From: Forficula auricularia
Lineage: Eukaryota; Arthropoda; Insecta; Dermaptera; Forficulidae
DNA: 64,000 bases
Reading direction: 5' to 3'
NCBI GenBank assembly: GCA_024734495.1
Contig: JALMQS010000893.1
Span: 75,210 to 139,209, forward strand
In this document: positions 54,761 through 64,000 of the stretch, in pieces
Numbering within the stretch: position 1 is the first letter of the stretch
Layout of the letters: every line of letters begins with the position of its first letter
Translations under genes and position numbers: made by a program
Notes under the pieces: model-generated
What the model saw: only the letters and a program-made list of their open reading frames with translations
What the model was told of the DNA's origin: nothing
Databases searched by the model: none

Positions 54761-54900
54761 CAGTAGCGGTTGGTGGCTTTTCAACCAGGGGATGCTGTCC
54801 AAAAAAGTATTCAATTTTTTGACATTTTATTTTAATCTACGCTTTTTTTCCAAATTTCATCGAATATGGCATCATTTTCGTTATAATATATTAAAATATA
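54761..54900 (+). mobile_element. hAT-like terminal fragment
   Basis: CAGTAGCGGTTGGTGGCTTT then TCAACCAGG, inverse match to the end at 23490-23622. Confidence 0.5.
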
Positions 54901-55169
54901 TTTTAGGACCTTAGCCCCAAACGGATACTGCTTTGTGTGAGTGAGGATAGGAGTCAGAAATTAATTCTTGTGACAAACTCCGCAATCCCCTAAATGGAAA
55001 TTGACTATCTTCCACAACGAATCAGCCCGTCCTATAAGAAAATCTTTAATTTCTCCTAATTCTATTGCCATAAAAGCAAGCTATGATTTGTCTAAAGCAC
55101 TCTTAGTTATTCCCCATCTTATAAGCCGATTAAGATTATCTCGGAAGATAAGCTAAGAATAGCTCCGAC

Positions 55170-55316
55170 TAATTGCTCTCGAGGGGTATATTAGGCGGAT
55201 AGATAGGGACAGCGGAGATAAGAGGGAGGGGTAGATAGGGACAATGGGATTTGAGGGAGGGGAGATAGGGGCGGTTGAAGGGTATATAAGAGGGGGATCG
55301 ATAGGGAGAATGAGCA
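55170..55316 (+). promoter_or_regulatory. Candidate TATA promoter with purine-rich upstream
   Basis: TATATAAG at 55283-55290; GCAGTC with A at 55316, exactly 33 bases after the box start, the same spacing as at the CDA1 promoter. Upstream 55190-55280 is a G/A-rich tract of GGGA-type runs (AGGGAGGGG, GATAGATAGGG), and AGATAAG/TTATC GATA-like sites precede it. No coding first exon is evident. Confidence 0.45.
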
Positions 55317-55539
55317 GTCTGTTTCAGGCAGTCGAAGATGAAACATCGACTGGGAATATTACAGTATGGGCTCTCAACCTTCATCCACCCTCTCAATTGA
55401 CTCCAACCCTCACTAATAGCAAAACCTTCCACTCTAATCAACCCTTAATCCCTTGAATGTGGGTGTGTGTTGTGAAAGTGAATAAATTTCATAGTTCTGA
55501 TTATTCAATTATTTTAACGACATTTGTATGTGTTCTAAA

Positions 55540-57485
55540 AATCCTAACCGTAATCCTAGCCAACTTTAATCCATGTTTTCATAAATCCGTATTCCTTCGA
55601 AACCGAATTCTATCGCGAGTATATTTTTACTTGTGCTAGAGTGTGAGTCTATTCCTGTGGGGTGAGACTATTCAAGGTCCAGACACCAGACGTTGGCTTT
55701 TAAGGCAAGATTACTATTTAATACTCTATTCTTTTGTTTTAAATAACTAAGAAATACTGTAAAAAAAAATCAATTAAAAAAATAATAATATATTAAATAT
55801 AATCTTATTGCGAATATTCATATAAAAAATACTTTAAATTCACTATATAATTTTACTAATATTATTTTTTTCTATTTACAGGTGCTCGTCCTACTAATTC
55901 TAACAATTAGATTAAGTCTTTGGTTTTCTTATTTTATGGAAAATCAAATTTTTTATCTCTGGGTAACGAGGAGGTGTGTACTTATTTATTTTTTTAGATA
56001 AACAAGTACAAACTTTCTTCAGGGGCTGGCATCCCTGCCCACGTGAGCTCATGATTCTTTTATCAAGAGAATCATGTCCTATCCTTAATCCTGACCAACT
56101 TCAATCGGTATTTTCAAAATCCTTATTCCTTCGAAATCGAAATGTTTCGCGAGTATACTTTTAATAGTGCGCGAGTGAAATAGTGTGTTCCTGTCGGCTC
56201 AGAGTATTCCAACTCCAGGCACGAGACGTTGGCTTATAAGGTAATATATCTTCATAATACTCTATTCTTTTAATTAAATAATTAAGATTTACTCTGAATT
56301 TTTCAATTATTATTTTCGAGTTTTACAAAAAAAAAAAAAAAAAAGATCATTTAAAATAAATAAATAATATCTAAAACATAATTTTTTTTGCGAATATTCA
56401 TATAAAAAATACTTTAAATTCACTATATTATTGTATTAATATTATTTTTTTTCTGTTTACAGGTAGGTGCTCGTCCTACTAATTCTAACATTAAGATAAA
56501 GTATTTGGTTTTCTTATTTTATGGAAAATCAAATTCTTTATCTCTGGGTAACGGGGAGGTGTGTACTTCTTTGTTCTTTTAGATAAACAAGTACAAACTT
56601 TCTTCAGGGGCTGGCATCCCTGCCCACGTGAGCTCATGATTCTTTTATCAAGAGAATCATGTCCTATCCTTAATCCTCACCAACTTCAATCCCTATTTTC
56701 AAAATCCTTATTCCTTCGGAATCGAAATGTTTCGCGAGTATATTTTTAATTTTTTTTGCCAATATTCATATAAAAAATACTTTACATTCACTATATTATT
56801 TTACTAATAATATTTTTTTCTGTTTTCAGGTAGGTCCTCCTTCTACTAATTTTAACATTTAGATTAAGTCTTTGGTTTTCTTATTTTATGGAAAATCAAA
56901 TTCTTTACCTTTTGGACACACGGAGGTGTGTACTTTTGTTTTTTTAGATAAACAAGTACAAACTTTCTTCAGGGCCTGACATTCCTGCCCATCTTTTATC
57001 AAGAGAATCATGTTCTATCCTTAATCCTCACCAACTTCAATCCCTATTTTCAAAATCCTTATTTATTCCTTCGGAATCGAAATGTTTCGCGAGTATCTTT
57101 TTAATTGTGCGCGAGTGAAATAGTGTGTTCCTGTCGGCTCGGCTCATAGTATTCCAACTCCAGGCACGAGACGTTGGCTTCTAAGGTAATATATCTTTAT
57201 AATACTCTATTCTTATAATTAAATAAATAAGAATTACTTTAAATCTTTCAAATACTTTTTTCGAAGTTTTCAAAAAAAAAAAATAGTTCAATTAAAATAA
57301 ATAAATAATATATTATTGTAAATATAATTTTTTTGCTAATATTCATATAAAAATAGTTTAAATTCACTATATTATTTAACTAATATTATTTTTTTCTGTT
57401 TTCAGGTAGGTGCTCGTCCTACTAATTCTAACATTTAGATTAAGTCTTTGGTTTTCTTATTTCATGGAAAATCAAATTCTTTATT
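55540..57485 (+). repeat. Tandem array of about 585-bp structured units
   Basis: Three to four head-to-tail units. Conserved block GGTGTGTACTT begins near 55970, 56556 and 56930; the second unit is shortened by deletion. Each unit has GTACTT...AAGTAC and CATGATTCT...GAATCATG hairpins, a CGAAATGTTTCGCGAGTAT block and CGTTGGCTT. Pyrimidine tract plus CAG (e.g. 55867-55882) and TTATAAG/GTAATA resemble splice sites around the block. The 62-aa frames in units 1 and 2 are near-identical because the DNA is; stops elsewhere argue against coding. Confidence 0.75.
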
Positions 57486-57900
57486 TCGTCCTACTAAAAC
57501 TACCTTTTAGATTAACTAATTAAGTAAAAATAAATAAATAAATAAAAATTAAATATTTTCTTGAAATCCTATAAAAATTTAATTTCAGATACTGGTTTGA
57601 AACATTTTTTCCTTTATATTTTCAGTTTAATAAAATTAGTTCACATGGATAGATAATAAAATTTCAATTTTGTTTTGACAAAATAATATTCAACCGTAAA
57701 TAATAAATAATTCTCTTTCAAAAATATTCCCCCTTATATTTAAATATACGCCTAAAAACTTCAATCTAATTTTTTTCTGTTTCTGATCAAATACATAAAT
57801 TCATATCGAGCTTTCTCTCGTCATATCCAGATCTACAAATTTTTTATATTTGTTTCTTAAATACAAATATTTGACAAAATTTTAATACAAAATCTCGAAT

Positions 57901-57976
57901 GTTTAAGACTTTGATTCGAAACAAATTGCAGTATTGGAGACATTATACTGCTATTTGTTTCGGAAAAAGTCTTTTA
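57901..57976 (+). repeat. Imperfect short hairpin
   Basis: Arms of about 33 bases with a few mismatches (CGAAACAAATTGCAGTA / TACTGCTATTTGTTTCGG) around a roughly 10-base loop. Pre-miRNA-like in size, but many TE foldbacks surround it. Confidence 0.5.
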
Positions 57977-58618
57977 ACACTTACCTATTTCAAGTCTACA
58001 CGTATTTTGCTACAAATTCAATGTCTCCTTTTTGTTTTAAAACACGTCTAGCCTTGAAATTTTCATTATTTTAGGCGTTCAAATTTCAAATTATATTTCT
58101 GAGTGTTTTATACATTTGAAAATAAAGAAAAAATTTTGAATTTTAAAATCCACTCTATGAGTATATTATGTTTTCAAAATTATTTTAATGATCCCCCTTT
58201 AATTAATATTTATTTATCTATCCATGTGGGGGGTGGTGACAGCTGCCTTCTCGTGGTGCCCCCTGTTATCGCTAAACAGCTGTCTATGTCTCTGTGTATA
58301 AATTACAAATTGAGACATAATCATATATAATAATTACATTTGCATAATTTTTTACATACACTACACATTTCCATTAATGATATTAATCAATTTCGAAAAC
58401 TCTAATATACAATTATAATTACTCTTTATAAAGAAACAGTTAAAACGTATGAATATTACCAAAATATAATTAAAAATACCTACTTGTTTAAATTAATAAC
58501 TATAAATCATTCAAAATCTATGCAAATTATAGTATATATTATATATGAAATTTGAAATATTTCTATTCGACTGAAAATACAAGTGAATCTTACCGATCGT
58601 CAATAAACAAAATATTAA

Positions 58619-58925
58619 TATCTGGATAATGGGTAGGTGTGTACTTATTTCTAATTATAGATAAAGAAGTACAGACCTACTTCAGGGTTTTGCCTCACTG
58701 CCCACGTGATCTCATGATTCTTTTATTTACAGGATCATGTCCTAGCCCCAATACTATCCCAATTTAATTCGGGTTATCTTAAAGCCTTATTCCTTAGAAA
58801 TCGAAATGTTTCGCGAGTATATTTTTACTTGTATGCAAATGATATTATGAATTATATCCTGCTTACTCATCATCCAGGTCTAGGGATGAAACGTTGGCCG
58901 TTAAGGTAAGTTATCTAATTAATTC
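58619..58925 (+). repeat. Diverged isolated unit of the 55.5-57.5 kb array
   Basis: Same order: GGTGTGTACTTA, CACGTGATCTCATGATTCTT, GATCATGTCCTA, GAAATGTTTCGCGAGTATAT, AACGTTGGCCGTTAAGGTAA. Divergent enough to show which blocks are conserved. Confidence 0.7.
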
Positions 58926-60620
58926 TGAATTCTTATAAGTAAAAGTTCCAATGAAATAGATAATATAGTAAAAAGAAATCCATTATTTTTACAGGAAATT
59001 GAAGGGTTTTTTTAACATACTTAGAATCATCCGATTTAGGTTAAATATGCGCCATTTTGTTCTATAAATTGTTGCCATTTTGAAGGTAATTCCATTATGC
59101 CTCTCTCATAGAAGCCCTTGTCCAACAATAGGGACAACTATTGTCAAAAAACTAGGACAGTCGATTTTCACAAGAATGTTAAATTTCATCAAAATTGGTT
59201 AAGTTATTTTCAAGATATTTAGAAAAAACTAAAAAAGTACTGAAATAAAGTACCCTGACAATAAATCTCGACAGCCGAATTCCCGATTAGCCAAAATCCC
59301 GACATGTGAAATTTACGCTTAATTTTTACTTTCACATTTATATTCATAGATGAATAGTATTGCTATGCCCTGTCTGGGTTCTGACTGAGAGCTTGTATCT
59401 CAGCGCCGCGACACTCCTACTTTACACCTTCTTCCTTTATTTGAATCAGATTTAAAATTTGACACAACTAATAACTCATGACACTTGGTAAATACACTAT
59501 TTTTTTAGAAAATCGTATTAGCCGTTTTTGAGAAAATCAAAATAAACAAAAAATCTTACATGTAAATGTCCACTTCCGGTATTCCAATTTCAACCAAAAG
59601 CTTGATGTATACCTTCTACCCTATATCAACCTTAAGTTTCGAATTTCGTATCTCTGAGACTTATGGTTGCGAAACGCAGTGGGGGAAATGTATATTCTTA
59701 CGTACGTAAACATCAACTTCCCGTTTTTCTATTGTAGCCAAAATCTCGTTATAGTTCTTGTAGCCTCTAGATAGCTTAAGTTTAAAATTTCATGGCTGTG
59801 CGACTTTCCGAAGACGAGATATGAACGATTAAAATATTTATTTTACGACACTCCTAATTTACAACCACTTCCTTTAATTCAATCGGATTAAAAATTTGAC
59901 ACAACTAATAACTCATGACACTTGATAAATACACTAATTTCTGAAAAATCCTTATAGCCGTTTTTGAGAAAATCAAAAAAAAAAAAACTAAATAAAGGGG
60001 GTGTAAATTAGTAGGTTCGCGATGATTTTGAATAAATGAAAATTTGAAAGTCGTGTGGTGAACACAGCAGTTGATTATATTTTATTTTTGATATTTACAA
60101 AAATATATATACTTTATACTATCTATATCTATTTGACTATATTAACCTAATTAAGTCAAAAAGTACAAATCAAATATCAAAATAATAAATAAATAAAATA
60201 ATTTTTATCAATCTTTTTAATACATATTTAAAAAAATATATTTAACATAATTAACCTAATAAATACAAAGAGTACATAATTGAAATATCAAAATAACAAA
60301 TAAATAAATTAAATTTTATTAAATTTGTAAGAATACAAATTTTTTTCTCACAAGACTAAAATTCTTATATTTATATTATGTTTTTTTATGGATTTTTATT
60401 TTTATTTTTTTATTTATTTATATTATTATTTATTTACAATAAATCAGTTTTCACTAATCAAATATTAAAAAAAAAAAAGTTTTCGTATATCTGTTACTTT
60501 CTGTTTCGTTTTTATTCTTACTTTCCATTTCGTTTTTATTCGGTAGTAGGTGGTTTGGATATTTGGTTTTCCGATTTCCAAATTTACCTGTCAAATGCTT
60601 TTCAGGAAAATTTTACTGCT
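58926..60620. repeat. AT-rich repeats with a direct duplication
   Basis: GACACTCCTACTTTACACC...ACTAATAACTCATGACACTT near 59418-59515 recurs near 59850-59945, about 435 bp apart, each followed by AGCCGTTTTTGAGAAAATC. An inverse match to the 10.15 kb repeat lies at 59165-59260. No gene. Confidence 0.6.
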
Positions 60621-60623
60621 TTA

Positions 60624-62130
60624 CAGGTCTATTCTCTAAGCAAAAACGTTAAGTTTTAACATCCGAAATCAGGGTTAATTCATTTTAACACCTCCTTGCC
60701 TCAAATTGCTATTCTGTAAGCAAAATCTTTAACACCAAAGCGTTAATATTTAGTCTTCTTCTTCTTCTTATTCTTCTATATAGGTGTAAACACCTGTTTC
60801 TCCAACATATTACATTCAGTCATCAGGGTCATAACTCTCTTTCCATCGTTTTTTTGGTCCTCCACGGCCTCTGAACCCCTCGGACTGCCAATATCTTCGG
60901 GAGACGGTCGTCATGCTTCTGTCTACATGGGCAGCCCAGCATCTTCTTCTTACATGAACCCAATCGACTATGTCCTGAAGACCGCTTATTTGCCTAAGGT
61001 GTTCGCTCGGGATTTTATCATGCAAGCTCTTAGAATGGATGGCTCTTACAACTCTCATCTCAGTTGTCCGGAGAAGCTGCTTTGTAATGGTTGTGTCTGT
61101 CCTGGACTCAGCCCCATACGTTATTATCGGGCGAACACAGATCTTATATCCTAATTTTACTTTCGGCAGACATAAACTTATTTTTCCAGAATAGATTGGA
61201 TAGACAGCCAGAAATTTTTTCTCCTTTGATGACTTACAAAATTTCTTCTTCCTTAAGGTTTCGTCTGCAGAAATTTGAACTCCCAGATAGTTAAAGCTTG
61301 GGACTTGTTCTATGGACTGTTGTTGATGATTAAGTTACACCTAAGGGAAGCTTTTGCAATCGCCATGCATTTTGTCTTGGTGGTAGAGACTTGCATGTTA
61401 ACCCGATCGGAATTTTCAGAGAATTTGAAGGTCCTCTTCACACTCGGCCACCAGGATCGCGTCGTCAGCATAGCACACCAATATTTAGTCAAAAGTAGTA
61501 AAAATTAAAGTCATGCCAGAGGGAGCCTTTAATATTTTAACACCGTATTTAATGGACAAATATGGCGTCTTTAACCAAAAAGTAAGGTTAATTTTGACAG
61601 ATTTGTGATAAAAGCAACATATTTTAGATCCATTTCGTATGTGATTGTATTAAAAGATTTCTATTTGTTTTTTAGTAGTACTTGGACCTTTCAGCTTTTT
61701 GCATTCAAAGACTTTTGCTGTTAAAATAAGATTTATTACCATTTTTTGGATATAGGTATTTATACTTTCAGTTTTGGGACATCATAAAAAATTACCCTCT
61801 TCTAAATAATAATAATTTCAGAATATAAAAATTTTTATTAAAAAAAAAATTAACCAATCGAGCTGTCAGATACTAGATTGAGAATATCAAATCAAGTTAG
61901 TAATGCGCATGCGCGAAAGGCTATCGAGGGCTGTAAAAACACGAACAAGCAGAAAACGTAGCTATATTCATATGGATCGTTAACACCTGGTGTTAAAAAG
62001 TAAAATGTAACGTCGCTTTTAAAACTTGCTTTAGAGAATAGCATTTTTTAACGCTGGTGTTATTACTTTACTTTTTAACACGCAATTTAGGATGTTAAAT
62101 TTTAACCTCTGTTTTTAGATAATAGGCCTG
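60624..62130. mobile_element. Harbinger-like TIR element, TTA target site
   Basis: Left CAGGTCTATTCTCTAAGC and right (inverse) CAGGCCTATTATCTAAAA, continuing to TTTAACATCC, about 45-bp TIRs. TTA flanks both ends, typical of PIF/Harbinger. Interrupted by the LINE at 60756-61479. No transposase seen. Confidence 0.7.
60756..61479 (-). pseudogene. 5'-truncated RTE-like LINE with 11-bp TSD
   Basis: Minus strand starts at VCYADDAILVAE (the catalytic YADD of the RT palm), shifts frame, then KTKCMAIA, and at 61058-60816 IHSKSLHDKIPSEHLRQI and RGRGGPKKRWKE, the C-terminal part of RTE-type RT proteins. The 3' end is an AAGAAG-rich tail. AATATTTAGTC flanks both sides (60745-60755, 61480-61490). Same group as 5179-5890. 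Confidence 0.82.
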
Positions 62131-62479
62131 TTAGTTTGGGAAATTGACAAAGGTTGGTTTATTTGTATGAATAAGATTCTCATGTTTTTCAGTACATATT
62201 AAACAAATCTTTTACCAATAAGATGAGCTTCTGTAATGTTTCTTAGAAAACGTAATGATGATTGATTTCGAAGCATGTTTGAATAATTTAGAAAAGGAGT
62301 GTCCAAACTTTTAGCTTACACGGGCCTCATTTGAAGGTAAACAAATGCCTCGGGACGCATATAAAATTTACTAATTTAATTGATATTTGTTATTCAAAAT
62401 AAACTGACACATTCTGATGGGACCATCCACTTGACTATACCATACAACCTGGCCCCTCACATATATTTATTAAAATTAT

Positions 62480-62975
62480 TTATAATCATGTAGGGGGGGT
62501 TAGTTTTTAGATTTATAGACTTCTATGGGCCCACTGATTATGTATACAAAATTTGGTTGAATTTGGTTCATAAACCTATATTTTCATTTTTTGGCCCTAT
62601 AAGCCCCCCCCCCATTTTGGGTGGTTAGTTTTCGCATAAAAGTCCACTGATTATGTATTCTAAATTTGGTTGAGTTTGGTAAAAGGGCCTAGATTTTCAT
62701 TTTCTGACCCTAGACCTCTCCCCCCATTTTGGGCGGTTAGTTTTTGAATTTTTAGACTCCTGGGTGTCTACTGATTATGTATTCAAAATTTAGTTGAGTT
62801 TGCTCAAATGGCCTAGATTTTTCATTTTTAACCCTCCGCCCTCCACCCCCCCTTAATTTTGGGTCGATATGCGCCAAAATCTAATAAGGTCTTAATCTCA
62901 ATGGACCAAAACTACGTGTGAAATTTGGTTTTGATATTCATACTAGTTTTTGAGCTAGCTCGCCCACAAAATTTA
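62480..62975. repeat. Degenerate about 125-bp tandem repeats
   Basis: ACTGATTATGTATTCAAAAT then TTGGTTGA and CCCCATTTTGGG blocks recur near 62555, 62645 and 62770, ending in a CTCAATGGACCAAAACTACG block also seen at 39.85 kb. Confidence 0.65.
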
Positions 62976-62979
62976 ATAA

Positions 62980-63912
62980 CGCACAGACGATGATAGTGTT
63001 GGGGTTCCACAAGGAAGTATACTTGGACCTCTATTGTTTATTTTGTACATTAATGATATAGATAGCTGTATTGATGATAATGTTTTTGTAAATTTATTTG
63101 CGGATGATACTTTAATATCTGTAGAGGATAGTGATATCGACATGGCTGTAATAAGAATAAATAGGGTCCTTAGAGAAATTGAGGGATGGTTAAATGTCAA
63201 CAAACTGATAATAAATTGTGCAAAGTCAAAAGTAATGATAATGGGTGCTAGTGGGGAAAACATATCTCCGGTGTGGCTGAATGGTGTAAAACTGGAATAT
63301 GTCGACTCTATAAGGTATCTGGGTGTTATCGTTGATGACAGACTGAATTTTAAAATGCATTTTAATGAACTAATTAAAAATATAACTGGAAAGGTAAATT
63401 ATTTTTATAGAATCAGCAACAACTTAAATATGAACAATAGAATTAGAGTTTATAAGAGCATAATAAATCCCAATTTTTACTATTGTCCTACAATTTTATA
63501 TTTTGGTACAAAAAATAATATAAATGAACTACAGTTACTACAAAATAAGTGTATGAGGATTATTTTGAAATGCGATAAACATACACCAATTAGAACGATG
63601 CTAGATTGCCTAGGTTTTTTGAATGTGAGTGATTTCCTGTACGTACAAACAATGTGCTTTGTCTACAAATTGTATCACAGGGAATTACCACAGTATTTGG
63701 AATTCACAATAGTGAATGAAATACATGGACATTATACCAGACATAATGATAGGATATATGTGCATAAGGTAAATAGAGAATCGACTAAAAACTCACTTTA
63801 CTTCAGGGGGCTTGAGGAATTCAATTGTCTGCCCTCTGTTGTAAAAAATTCAACAAATTTAACATTATTTAAACTTAATTTAAGGAAACATATTAGTGAA
63901 AATGTTACATAG
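62980..63912 (+). CDS. Non-LTR reverse transcriptase, 3' portion, intact frame
   Basis: An open frame of 310 codons enters after an upstream stop at 62977. It runs through GVPQGSILGPLLFILYINDI (palm), LFADDT (catalytic Asp pair), YLGVIVDDRLNF and a C-terminal region with LQNKCMRIIL, CLGFLNVSDFL and RGLEEFNCLPSVVKN, ending at TAG. This is the palm-to-C-terminus order of a CR1/Jockey-group LINE. Endonuclease and N-terminal RT are absent, so it is 5' truncated at the junction with the tandem repeats. The lack of stops suggests a young copy. The 3' UTR runs off the window. Confidence 0.85.
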   Translation, partial: RTDDDSVGVPQGSILGPLLFILYINDIDSCIDDNVFVNLFADDTLISVEDSDIDMAVIRINRVLREIEGWLNVNKLIINCAKSKVMIMGASGENISPVWLNGVKLEYVDSIRYLGVIVDDRLNFKMHFNELIKNITGKVNYFYRISNNLNMNNRIRVYKSIINPNFYYCPTILYFGTKNNINELQLLQNKCMRIILKCDKHTPIRTMLDCLGFLNVSDFLYVQTMCFVYKLYHRELPQYLEFTIVNEIHGHYTRHNDRIYVHKVNRESTKNSLYFRGLEEFNCLPSVVKNSTNLTLFKLNLRKHISENVT

Positions 63913-64000
63913 ACATTAGAACTTATTATAGTGTAATATTATGTATTTTAATGTTAAATATTATGTTGTATATAATGATTTGTACGTTTAATGTATTGTA

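Noticed and set aside
55976..56749. Two near-identical 62-aa frames as a duplicated gene
   Set aside because: Identity follows from recent DNA duplication; the third unit and the diverged unit at 58.6 kb do not keep the frame.
55540..57485. Hammerhead in the tandem array (retrozyme)
   Set aside because: CTGAAGA occurs on the minus strand and GAGACGTTGG or GAAACGTTGG on the plus strand, but never as an ordered core with pairing stems on one strand.
60378..60659. 93-aa hydrophobic frame
   Set aside because: Low-complexity T-rich translation overlapping the Harbinger-like left end.
1..64000. CRISPR arrays, operons, bacterial features
   Set aside because: Sequence is eukaryotic; the direct repeats seen are TE duplications, satellites or microsatellites.

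Overview
This is an AT-rich, intron- and transposon-dense animal window, almost certainly insect. The only clear host gene is an insect group I chitin deacetylase (CDA1/serpentine type). Around it lie several retroelement and DNA-transposon lineages, microsatellites and many long perfect or near-perfect palindromes. I cannot name the species.

Host gene. The chitin deacetylase lies on the minus strand, 46577 down to 30713, in five coding exons: 46508-46577, 38656-38945, 33347-33446, 31943-32264 and 30713-31541. Together they encode 536 aa: signal peptide, chitin-binding CBM14, LDL-receptor class A and polysaccharide deacetylase domain. A TATA box sits about 30 bases upstream of a short 5' leader, and a poly(A) signal lies about 200 bases after the stop. 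The 3' splice sites of introns 3 and 4 do not end in AG in this assembly, although the exons on both sides are intact.

Mobile DNA. 0-30 kb: a degraded CR1/Jockey-type LINE at the left edge, a truncated RTE-like LINE with target-site duplications (TSDs), tRNA-derived SINEs, three hAT-type elements, MITEs, and several copies of one Helitron-like family (5' TC end, 3' hairpin plus CTAR end). 30-46 kb: CDA introns filled with the same families. 46-64 kb: CDA promoter, another Helitron copy with a C-rich tract, LINE fragments, large foldbacks, a candidate TATA promoter followed by a noncoding tandem array (55.3-57.5 kb), a Harbinger-like element split by a second RTE-like LINE, and an intact 3' half of a reverse transcriptase gene running to the right edge.

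Most unusual signal. At least eight well-formed and about eight degraded hammerhead-ribozyme-like motifs (CTGANGA, short hairpin, GAAA, palindromic stem III, usually a GUC/GUU/AUA cleavage triplet, and pairing stem I arms) occur on both strands. They belong to at least three sequence families. Most sit inside foldback elements, and one version is embedded antisense in the Helitron-like family. Hammerheads are known from Penelope-like elements and retrozymes, so these may be remnants or non-autonomous relatives of those, partly captured by a rolling-circle transposon.
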